A stretch of DNA of 64,000 bases. It comes from Tepidimonas charontis. Its GTDB lineage: Bacteria > Pseudomonadota > Gammaproteobacteria > Burkholderiales > Burkholderiaceae_C. The translations under genes and the position numbers were made by a program. Each line of letters starts with the position of its first letter. Within the stretch, counting starts at the first letter, position 1. The notes under the pieces were generated by a model. It was not told the origin of the DNA, did no database searches, and worked only from the letters and a program-made list of their open reading frames with translations. The stretch is from assembly GCF_007556685.1 (NCBI RefSeq), contig NZ_VJON01000006.1, positions 27,698 to 91,697 on the forward strand, in the 5' to 3' direction. Below are positions 8,409 through 17,164 of this stretch, piece after piece.

Positions 8409-8819
8409 TCACATCTGCTCCCACGGCAGCCCCTCGAAGCGCCAGCCGTTGCGGCTGGAGCGGTGGAAGTGCTCGTCCAGCTCGCCCTCAAAGCCGTGCA
8501 CCACGTGCGCCACGTCGGTAAAGCCGGCCGCCTCCAGCGCCGCGCCGGCGTCCAGCGTGCGCTTGCCGCTGCGGCAGATCAGCAGCACCGGGCGGTCCAG
8601 CCGGCCGGCCTCCTGCAGCACCTTGCGCGCGAAGCCCTCTGGGTCCGGCGTCAGGTCCGGGTACTCGTACCACGGGATATTGATCACCCCGGGCGGCCGG
8701 CCGACATAGAGAGATTCGATCTCCATGCGCACGTCGATGAACAGGGGCGCGCGTTCGGGCGGATCGCCGGCGCGCTCCTGCAACCAAGCCCAGGCGTCAC
8801 GGGGCAATAGGTGTTTCAT
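8409..8819 (-). CDS. Rhodanese-like domain protein
   Basis: A 136-residue single-domain rhodanese with the sulfur-carrying cysteine in LLICRSGKRTLDAG (the CRSGKR active-site loop). The N-terminal part carries the substrate-side motif PLFIDVRMEIE and GVINIPWYE. The ATG at 8819 gives MKHLLPRDAW; the longer frame to 8897 is unrelated in sequence. Such proteins transfer sulfane sulfur in the cytoplasm; the partner is unknown. It lies in the same direction between hemB and recQ, but is separated from each. GC3 is very high, as in the 3' part of recQ. Confidence 0.85.
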   Translation of the reverse strand: MKHLLPRDAWAWLQERAGDPPERAPLFIDVRMEIESLYVGRPPGVINIPWYEYPDLTPDPEGFARKVLQEAGRLDRPVLLICRSGKRTLDAGAALEAAGFTDVAHVVHGFEGELDEHFHRSSRNGWRFEGLPWEQM

Positions 8820-8859
8820 GGGATGGCGATGGTAGCGCAGCGCGGGCCCCCCACGTGGC

Positions 8860-10228
<1,369 letters not shown>

Positions 10229-10242
10229 GCCGTCTGCCCCCC

Positions 10243-11016
10243 TCACACCGACATGACGTCGCGCAAAAAGCGCTCCATCGCCGTCACCAGCGCAATGGGC
10301 GTCTCGTCCATCGGGTAGTGCCCGGCGTTGGTCATCACTTCCAGCCGGGCGTTGGGGTAGTGCTGCAGCCAGGTGGCGCGACAGGTGGCCTCGCCCAGCG
10401 CGGGGTCGTGCTCCCCAGCCACCACCAGCACCGGCACCGTTTGCCCCTGGATACGCTCGACGAAGGCGGTCTTGGCCCACGCGTTCAGATACGCGGCGAA
10501 AGCCTCGACGTCCGAGTGCGCCAGCGACGATCGCACCATCGCATCCAGCCAGGTGCCCGTCAGCCGCCGTCCGGTGGTCAAATCGATGATCGCGCGGCGT
10601 GTGGCTGCGTCTTGTGCCGCCGCCGAAAAGAACGCCCAACCCTCGGGGTCGAAGGGCACGCCACTGGCCGGCACTGGGGTGATGCCCACCAGCGCCTGTA
10701 CACGCTGCGCGGCCTCGGCCAGCACGTACTGGATGGCGCTGCCGCCCATCGAATGCCCCACCAGCGCAAAACGCTCCCAGCCCAGTTGATCGGCCAGCGC
10801 CAGCGCATCGTGCGCAATCTGCGCGATGGTGTAAGGGCCCCCGCTGCCCTTGCGGTGCCCATAACCGCGGTAATCCATGAAGGCATAGCTGAAGGCGTCG
10901 GTGTCGAGATGCTGCACCATCGGCCCCCAGCCGCGCGCATGGCCAAACCAGCCGTGCAGCATCAACACCTTGCGCCGACCCTGCCCGATGACGTGGGCGT
11001 CGTGGCGGATGTTCAT
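10243..11016 (-). CDS. Alpha/beta-fold hydrolase
   Basis: A 257-residue soluble hydrolase. The oxyanion-side motif LMLHGWFGHARGW and MDYRGYGH lie in the N-terminal half, the nucleophile elbow is GHSMGG (Ser about residue 95), the acid is in VVAGEHDPA, and the histidine is in TNAGHYPMDE, so the Ser-Asp-His triad is complete. The ATG at 11016 has a GAGGAGA ribosome-binding site. The substrate cannot be predicted; similar proteins are annotated as esterases or peroxidases. It is upstream of the CWC gene in a probable two-gene operon. Confidence 0.85.
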   Translation of the reverse strand: MNIRHDAHVIGQGRRKVLMLHGWFGHARGWGPMVQHLDTDAFSYAFMDYRGYGHRKGSGGPYTIAQIAHDALALADQLGWERFALVGHSMGGSAIQYVLAEAAQRVQALVGITPVPASGVPFDPEGWAFFSAAAQDAATRRAIIDLTTGRRLTGTWLDAMVRSSLAHSDVEAFAAYLNAWAKTAFVERIQGQTVPVLVVAGEHDPALGEATCRATWLQHYPNARLEVMTNAGHYPMDETPIALVTAMERFLRDVMSV

Positions 11017-11155
11017 CGTCGTCTCCTCGATTGCGGGTGGTCAACCGCCATGGTAGCGCCCCCGCGCGGGCGCGCCAAGCCAACCCCCGGCGCCTCGAGC
11101 GCACGTGTCATCCCCACCGAGGCCGACCTCGACCATCGGTCGGCATACTGGCGCC

Positions 11156-12535
11156 TCACGCGCCGGTGTTATCGATTACCGGCTGCGCCAGTGGGTCGGT
11201 CACCGGCACGATCTCTGCGCAGTTGCGTCCATTGTGCTTGGCGTGGTACAGCGCCCTGTCGGCACACTTGAGCAGCTGCCGCAGCGCTTCCGCGGCAAAG
11301 CCATCTTCGCGGCGCGCGCGCTCGGCCGGCGGCGTCCACACGCACACACCGACGCTGACCGTCACCGGCAGCCCGGCCAGTGGAGCTGCCGCCACCGCGG
11401 TGCGTAGACGTTCGGCCTGCGCGGCAACGTCGTCCATGCCCAACCGAGGCATCAGCAACGCAAACTCCTCGCCGCCAAAGCGCACCAGCAAATCATCCGG
11501 CCGCACCTGCTGCTGCAGGCGCTGCGCAGCCGCACGCAGCACCTCGTCACCGCGGTCGTGGCCGTATTGATCGTTGATGTTCTTGAAGTAGTCCAGGTCC
11601 AGCATCATCACCGTCAACGGCTCGCCCGTGCGCCAGGCCCGGTGGACATAGCGCTGACCCAGGTCATCCAGCATGTGGCGGTTGTACAGGCCAGTGAGTG
11701 CATCCGTCACCGCCACCCGCGCCAGCTCGGCGTATTGGCGCCGTACCTGTTGTAGCAGCCGCCAGTAGCGCACCAAATTGCCCGCGCGGGCGCGCAGCTC
11801 ATCGGCGTCGATCGGCTTGCTCAGGTAGTCGTTGGCGCCGCGGCGCAGCATCTCGATACGGCGGGCGCGCTCGTCATAGCCAGAATAGGCCAGCACCGGC
11901 AGCTCGGCCAGCTCGTCACGCCGGCTGCGCAGCGCCGACAGCAGCCCCAGCCCGGTCAACGGCCCGGGCAGCACGACGTCGATGATGACGAGGTCGAACG
12001 GCTCGGCTTCCAGCCGAGCCAGTGCCGTCGCCGCCTCGCCCACCGCCACCACCTCCACCCCCAGCGGGGCGAGCGCCTCGGTGGTGGTAGCGGCCACGGT
12101 GGCCGAGTCCTCCACCAGCAAGATGCGCGCGCGCTGCTGGGTGCCGAAGCGCTGCAACAACGCGCGCAGGTATGGCTGCAAGCGATCGGGCCGGTCGCGC
12201 AGCAGCACGTCGGTAAAGCCGCCTTCCAGCGCGTGCATGCGGCGCAGCTCATCGGCATCCCCGGTGATGAGGATGACCGGCACCACCGCCCGGCCAGGCA
12301 GCGCGCGCAGGCGGCGCAGCACCCCCACCGCCCCCATGTCGGGCAAGTGGCGCGATACCAGCACGAGGTCGATCGGCCGCCCGTCGGCCAGCGCCTGCAA
12401 GGCATCCGCCCCGTCGGCGAACGACTGCACCTGCACCCCCTCGTCGGCCAACAACCGCTCCAGCACCAGCCGCGCCGCGTGGTTGGCATCGATCAATACG
12501 ACCGAGGGCGAGGTGGAGGCAGCGTCTGTCGTCAT
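11156..12535 (-). CDS. Dual-receiver diguanylate cyclase response regulator
   Basis: The 459-residue protein has two receiver domains and a GGDEF domain and should make cyclic di-GMP. Receiver 1 (residues about 11-130) has Ser61 where the phospho-accepting Asp should be (IDLVLVSRHLPDM), so it cannot be phosphorylated in the usual way. Receiver 2 (about 136-255) keeps the acidic pocket (LVEDS), Asp186 (VIIDVVLPG) and Lys240 (YLSKPID). The GGDEF domain has GGEEF at 354-358, preceded by an RxxD inhibitory site (RPDD, 345-348). The ATG at 12535 is chosen by domain start; the frame is open far upstream but non-homologous. No histidine kinase is adjacent. Confidence 0.88.
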   Translation of the reverse strand: MTTDAASTSPSVVLIDANHAARLVLERLLADEGVQVQSFADGADALQALADGRPIDLVLVSRHLPDMGAVGVLRRLRALPGRAVVPVILITGDADELRRMHALEGGFTDVLLRDRPDRLQPYLRALLQRFGTQQRARILLVEDSATVAATTTEALAPLGVEVVAVGEAATALARLEAEPFDLVIIDVVLPGPLTGLGLLSALRSRRDELAELPVLAYSGYDERARRIEMLRRGANDYLSKPIDADELRARAGNLVRYWRLLQQVRRQYAELARVAVTDALTGLYNRHMLDDLGQRYVHRAWRTGEPLTVMMLDLDYFKNINDQYGHDRGDEVLRAAAQRLQQQVRPDDLLVRFGGEEFALLMPRLGMDDVAAQAERLRTAVAAAPLAGLPVTVSVGVCVWTPPAERARREDGFAAEALRQLLKCADRALYHAKHNGRNCAEIVPVTDPLAQPVIDNTGA

Positions 12536-12798
12536 GGCCAACGGCGTCAGGGAGCGGGGACGGGCCTTCGACCGACCAGGCGCCGCCGGTGCCTGCACGG
12601 CACCATCAACACCGCCGCACCGTGGCGCGGATGGGCCACGGTACAGGGCGACGGGCTCGGAACGGGATCGTTTATGGCCCCTGTTGGCACTGATCGTAGC
12701 ACGCCTCCTGCGCCGCGCGGCGCTGGCCACGGATTGCGTCCACCACCCGCGCGGGGCACGCTTGGCGACCAGGCGACCCGAACGGGTGCAGCGCAGGC

Positions 12799-15030
12799 TC
12801 AGATCCGAGACGCAGCCGCCTTGACCTTTTGGCGCCAGGCGTGCAGCAGCGGCTCGGTGTAGCCGCTGGGCTGCTCCTTGCCCTTGAACACCAAGTCCAG
12901 CGCTGCCTGGAAGGCAAAGCTGGCGTCGAAGTTGGGCGCCATCGGGCGGTAGTGGGGGTCGCCGGCATTTTGCTGGTCCACCTTGGCCGCCATGCGCTCG
13001 AAGGTGGCGCGCACCTGCTCGGCGCTGACCACGCCGTGGTGCAGCCAGTTGGCCACGTGCTGGCTGGAAATCCGCAGCGTGGCGCGGTCTTCCATCAGAC
13101 CGACGTCGTTGATGTCGGGCACCTTCGAGCAGCCGATGCCTTGGTCCACCCAGCGCACCACGTAGCCCAAGATGCCCTGGATGTTGTTGTCGAGCTCGGC
13201 CTGTTTGTCGGCTTCGCTCCACTGCGGCTGCGGGCTGACCGGCACCGTCAACAGGCCGGCCAGCAGCGTGTCGCGCTCGGCGTCGGCGTCGATTCTCTCC
13301 AGCTCCTGCTGGATCGCGGCCACGTCCACCTGGTGGTAGTGCAGCGCGTGCAGCGTCGCGGCGGTGGGGCTGGGCACCCAGGCGGTGTTGGCGCCGGCCT
13401 TCGGGTGCGCGATCTTCTGCTCCAGCATCGCCTTCATCAGGTCCGGCATCGCCCACATGCCCTTGCCGATCTGGGCGCGGCCGCGCAGCCCGCACGACAG
13501 ACCCACCAGCACATTGTTGCGCTCGTAGGCCTGGATCCAGGCGCTGCTCTTCATATCGTTTTTGCGGATCATCGGCCCCGCCAGCATGGCCGTGTGGATC
13601 TCATCGCCCGTGCGGTCGAGGAAGCCCGTGTTGATGAACGCCACCCGGCTGGCCGCCGCCGCGATGCACGCCTTCAGATTGACGCTGGTGCGGCGCTCCT
13701 CGTCCATGATGCCGAGCTTGACCGTGCTGTCCGCCAGACCCAGCATCTGCTCCACGCGGCCAAACAGCTCCGCCGCAAACGCCACCTCGCGCGGGCCGTG
13801 CATCTTGGGCTTGACGATGTAGATACTGCCGGTGCGGCTGTTGCGGATCGGCTCGCCGCTGGGCAGCTTGCCATGGCCCTTCAAGTCATGCAGCGCAATG
13901 GTGGTCGTCACCACCGCGTCCATGATGCCCTCCGGAATCTCGCGCACCGTGCCCTCGGCGTCGGTGTACAGGATGGCCGGGTTGGTCATCAGGTGGCCGA
14001 CGTTGCGCACGAACAGCAACGAGCGGCCCGGCAGCACGACCTCCCCGCGCCCGTCGGGCGCCGTGTAGCGGCGGTCGCCGTGCAGGCCGCGCGTCAGCGT
14101 CCGCCCGCCCTTGTCGAACGATTCGGTCAGCCAGCCCTGCATCATGCCGAGCCAGTTGCGGTAGCCCAGCACCTTGTCTTCGGCGTCCACCGCGGCCACC
14201 GAATCCTCCAAGTCCAGGATGGTGGACAGCGCGGCCTCCACCACCACGTCACACACCCCGGCGGCGTCGGTCGCTCCGATCGGGTGCGTGCGGTCGATGC
14301 GGATGTCCAGATGCAACCCATGGTGGCGCAGCAGCACCGCCGACGGCGCCGTCGCCGGCCCCTGGTAGCCGACGAACTGCGCCGGATCCTTCAGACCCGT
14401 GACCGCCCCGCCCTGGAGGGTGACGCGCAAGGCACCGTCCACCACCGCGTAACCGCTGGCCTGGGCATGCGAGCCCTGGGCCAAGGGCGCCGCCTGATCC
14501 AGCACCCCGCGCGCGTACGCAATCACTTTGGCGCCACGCTTTTCGTTGTAGCCCGGCCCTTTGGCGCAGCCGTCGTCCTCGGCAATGACGTCGGTGCCAT
14601 AGAGCGCGTCGTACAGACTGCCCCAGCGGGCATTGGCGGCGTTGAGCGCATAACGCGCATTCAGAATCGGCACCACCAACTGCGGACCCGCCTGGGCGGC
14701 GAGCTCGGTATCCACATTGGCCGTCGTCACCTGCACCGGGCCGGGCGGCGGCACCAGGTACCCGATCGTCTCCAGAAATTGCCGGTACGCCACCGGGTTT
14801 TGAATCGGCCCCGGATTGGCGCTGTGCCACTTGTCCAGCTCGGCCTGCAAGCGGTCGCGCTCGGCCAACAAGGCGCGGTTCTTCGGCGCCAAATCGGCCA
14901 CGATGGCGTCGAACCCCGCCCAAAAACGCGCGGAGTCGATGCCCGTGCCGGGCAGCACCTGGTCCTCAATGAAACGGTACAACACCTCGGCCACCTGCAG
15001 GCGGCCCACCGTGATGCGCGGGGTGGTCAT
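12799..15030 (-). CDS. glcB: Malate synthase G
   Basis: A 743-residue monomeric malate synthase (E. coli GlcB has 723), condensing glyoxylate with acetyl-CoA to malate. Family markers include [38 protein letters not shown] (catalytic acid region), NRLT-like MDEERRTS and [26 protein letters not shown]. The C-terminal segment [28 protein letters not shown] is split by no stop. The ATG at 15030 has an AGGAG site. An in-frame upstream extension to 15135 is non-homologous. It is divergent from a LysR-type gene with 144 bp between the starts, which makes that regulator a plausible controller. With the FAD oxidase near 52 kb it could serve glycolate/glyoxylate use, but they are not linked. Confidence 0.95.
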   Translation of the reverse strand: MTTPRITVGRLQVAEVLYRFIEDQVLPGTGIDSARFWAGFDAIVADLAPKNRALLAERDRLQAELDKWHSANPGPIQNPVAYRQFLETIGYLVPPPGPVQVTTANVDTELAAQAGPQLVVPILNARYALNAANARWGSLYDALYGTDVIAEDDGCAKGPGYNEKRGAKVIAYARGVLDQAAPLAQGSHAQASGYAVVDGALRVTLQGGAVTGLKDPAQFVGYQGPATAPSAVLLRHHGLHLDIRIDRTHPIGATDAAGVCDVVVEAALSTILDLEDSVAAVDAEDKVLGYRNWLGMMQGWLTESFDKGGRTLTRGLHGDRRYTAPDGRGEVVLPGRSLLFVRNVGHLMTNPAILYTDAEGTVREIPEGIMDAVVTTTIALHDLKGHGKLPSGEPIRNSRTGSIYIVKPKMHGPREVAFAAELFGRVEQMLGLADSTVKLGIMDEERRTSVNLKACIAAAASRVAFINTGFLDRTGDEIHTAMLAGPMIRKNDMKSSAWIQAYERNNVLVGLSCGLRGRAQIGKGMWAMPDLMKAMLEQKIAHPKAGANTAWVPSPTAATLHALHYHQVDVAAIQQELERIDADAERDTLLAGLLTVPVSPQPQWSEADKQAELDNNIQGILGYVVRWVDQGIGCSKVPDINDVGLMEDRATLRISSQHVANWLHHGVVSAEQVRATFERMAAKVDQQNAGDPHYRPMAPNFDASFAFQAALDLVFKGKEQPSGYTEPLLHAWRQKVKAAASRI

Positions 15031-15129
15031 GATCGATCGTGCTCCTGTCGTGTTTGGGCGCGGCCGAGCCGGGCTCGGCCCCAATGGAGAAGCGGGCAAT
15101 ATACGGCAATCGGGCGTCATGATCGAGCC

Positions 15130-15151
15130 CATCAAAGCCGACTCAGTGATG
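15130..15151. promoter_or_regulatory. Inverted repeat between glcB and its divergent LysR gene
   Basis: CATCA and TGATG form a perfect 5-bp inverted repeat separated by 12 bp, in the middle of the 144-bp divergent region. It resembles the size and position of LysR-type binding sites, though it lacks the strict T-N11-A form. The short arms keep confidence low. Confidence 0.3.
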
Positions 15152-15174
15152 ACTTTTTATTTCATAATGAGCCC

Positions 15175-16158
15175 ATGGATCGCCTCAAAGCGATGGAGAC
15201 CTTCGTCGCCGTGGCCACGCGCGGCAGTCTGGCCGCCGCCGCGCGCGCCGAAGGGGTGGTGCCGGCCATCATCGGGCGCCGGCTCGACGCCCTGGAAGAG
15301 CACCTGGGCGTGAAATTGCTGGTGCGCACCACGCGCCGCCTCACCCTCACACCCGAAGGCAGCACCTATCTGGAAGACTGCCAGCGCCTGCTGGCCGAAC
15401 TGGCCCAAGCCGAAGCCAACATCAGCGCCGGCGGGCACAGCGTGCGCGGACATCTGCGCATCACGGCGCCGGCCGGCTTCGGGCGCCAACACGTCGCCCC
15501 CCTGGTGCCCGCTTTTCGCGCCCGCCACCCCGACGTCACCATCTCACTCAACCTGAGCGACCGCGTGGTGGACCTGGTGGCCGAAGGCTACGACTGTGCC
15601 GTGCGCGTGGGCGACCTGCCCGACTCCAGCCTGGTGAGCGTGCGGCTGGCCGACAACCGGCGCTTGGTCGTGGCCATCCCCGCCTACTTACAACGCCGCG
15701 GCACCCCGCGGCACCCGCGCGATCTGCTGCAACACGACTGCCTGGTGCTGTCGTCGGACGCCTCGCAAACGCGCGGCTGGGCCTTCAGCGTACCCAGCGG
15801 CAACGGCCGCCGCGAACCGATGTTCGTGCGCCCGCGCGGCCCACTGGACTGCAGCGACGGACAGGTGCTGTACCAGTGGTGCCTGGCCGGGCTGGGCCTG
15901 GCCTGGCGCAGTACCTGGGAGGTACAGGCCGACATCGACGCCGGGCGCCTGGTGAGCGTCTTGGACGACTACGCCGCCCCACCCAACGGCATCTACGCCG
16001 TCTTCCCCAGCGCGCGCCACCTGCCGCAGCGCGTGCGCGCTTGGATCGACTTTTTGAAGGAACACTATGGGCAGGCAGCGTTCTGGGGGCGTGCGTCGGT
16101 CGCATCCGAACACACACGGCGGAACGTGCTTGCGCCCGCCGGCTCCGCACACGCCTGA
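15175..16158 (+). CDS. LysR-family transcriptional regulator
   Basis: A 327-residue LysR regulator starting MDRLKAMETFVAVATRGS. The N-terminal winged helix is typical (AAARAEGVVPAIIGRRLDALEEHLG, LLVRTTRRLTLTPEG). The C-terminal effector domain resembles the PBP2 type of the CrgA/DsdC-like group (SAGGHSVRGHLRITAPAGFGRQHVAPLVP, YDCAVRVGDLPDSSL). It is divergent from malate synthase G, and LysR genes usually control the gene divergent from them, so glcB is a possible target. The last 30 residues are a non-conserved tail. Confidence 0.88.
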   Translation: MDRLKAMETFVAVATRGSLAAAARAEGVVPAIIGRRLDALEEHLGVKLLVRTTRRLTLTPEGSTYLEDCQRLLAELAQAEANISAGGHSVRGHLRITAPAGFGRQHVAPLVPAFRARHPDVTISLNLSDRVVDLVAEGYDCAVRVGDLPDSSLVSVRLADNRRLVVAIPAYLQRRGTPRHPRDLLQHDCLVLSSDASQTRGWAFSVPSGNGRREPMFVRPRGPLDCSDGQVLYQWCLAGLGLAWRSTWEVQADIDAGRLVSVLDDYAAPPNGIYAVFPSARHLPQRVRAWIDFLKEHYGQAAFWGRASVASEHTRRNVLAPAGSAHA

Positions 16159-16310
16159 AACGGCACACCCTTGGCTCTCACACCGTTGGATCTAACTCAC
16201 AGACCCGGTATCAGGGTCACATTGCCGGCACGGGTCCGATGCCGCTATCATTGAATCAGGAAACGCTGAACCGCGCGTGCGTCGCGTCTGCATGGCCCCC
16301 AGGATGCGTG

Positions 16311-17162
16311 ATGTTTATGTCCTCTTTATCCCGCCGACACATGCTTTTTGCGGCCGTCTGCGGCGCCTGGGCGCCCGGGCTACACGCGCAGACGCGCCCG
16401 GTCTTCGGGGTGGTGCCGTACTTGCCCGCGCGTCGGCTGGCCCATCTCTACAGCCCGCTGCTGCCCGTGTTGGGGCGCGTATTGGGTAGCGAACCGGAAT
16501 TCGCGTCGGCACCTGGCTACGCGCAACATTTGGGACGTCTGCGCGCAGGCTCGTACGACATCGTTGCCGATTCGCTGTTTCTGGCCCGGTTGGCGCAACG
16601 CGAGCTGGGCCACGTACCGCTGGTGCGTACGCGCGCTGCCCTGCAACCCCTGTTGGTGGTGGCGGCCGATGCGCCGGACACCGATGTGGTGCGGGCAGTG
16701 CGTGGCCGCACCTTGGCGGTGACGGATCGCCTGGCAGCCCTGTCCGTGCTGGGCTTGCGCGCGCTGCGCGACCTGGGGTTGACGCCAGACAGCGATTTTC
16801 GTGTCGTCGAGAGCGGCACCCACGCCAACTCCCTGCATTGGCTGGCAACGGGGCAGGCACAGGTTGCGATCGTGTCGGTGACCACGCTCAAACAGGTCGA
16901 CGAGCTGTTGCGTCGCCAGGTGCGCGTGCTGGCGCAATTGCCCGAGGGCTTGTCGGCGGTGGTCTATCACGCTGCGCCGCGCTGGGCGCATCGGGCGTCG
17001 GCGCTGACGCAAGCCTTGCTGAGCTTCGCCGACGAGCCCGCCGGACGCGCGTTCATCGATGCCTTGGGCCACGGCGGCCTGGTACCGGCACGCAAGGCCG
17101 AGTTGGAGGCGCTGGATCCTTTGGTGGTGGAGATGTACCGCCAGCTCGGCCGGGGGTCGTGA
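16311..17162 (+). CDS. PhnD-like periplasmic substrate-binding protein
   Basis: A 283-residue protein of the phosphate/phosphite/phosphonate binding-protein (PhnD, PBP2) family. The ATG at 16311 has AGGA 6 nt upstream. The N-terminus SSLSRRHMLFAAVCGAWAPGLHAQ contains a twin-arginine-like motif (SRRHMLF) and a cleavage site after LHA, so export is likely. Mature features include FGVVPYLPARRLAHLYSPLLPVLG, the PhnD-like start, and SYDIVADSLFLARLA. There are no ABC permease or ATPase genes beside it. Instead its stop overlaps or nearly overlaps the start of a membrane PAS-GGDEF-EAL protein, which suggests that it senses a ligand for that signalling protein rather than feeding a transporter. Confidence 0.82.
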   Translation: MFMSSLSRRHMLFAAVCGAWAPGLHAQTRPVFGVVPYLPARRLAHLYSPLLPVLGRVLGSEPEFASAPGYAQHLGRLRAGSYDIVADSLFLARLAQRELGHVPLVRTRAALQPLLVVAADAPDTDVVRAVRGRTLAVTDRLAALSVLGLRALRDLGLTPDSDFRVVESGTHANSLHWLATGQAQVAIVSVTTLKQVDELLRRQVRVLAQLPEGLSAVVYHAAPRWAHRASALTQALLSFADEPAGRAFIDALGHGGLVPARKAELEALDPLVVEMYRQLGRGS

Positions 17163-17164
17163 TC

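Noticed and set aside
6498..8810. 770-codon plus-strand frame opposite recQ
   Set aside because: Strand complement of recQ and rhodanese, typical of high-GC DNA; no domain recognisable, while recQ on the other strand is complete.
12536..12798. Gap between glcB and the diguanylate cyclase, including a short hydrophobic plus-strand stretch
   Set aside because: I looked for a small gene or RNA; no start with ribosome-binding site, no strong hairpin, no family similarity.
12829..15174. Plus-strand frame antisense to malate synthase G that runs into the LysR gene
   Set aside because: Only the part from the ATG at 15175 is a real gene; the rest mirrors glcB.
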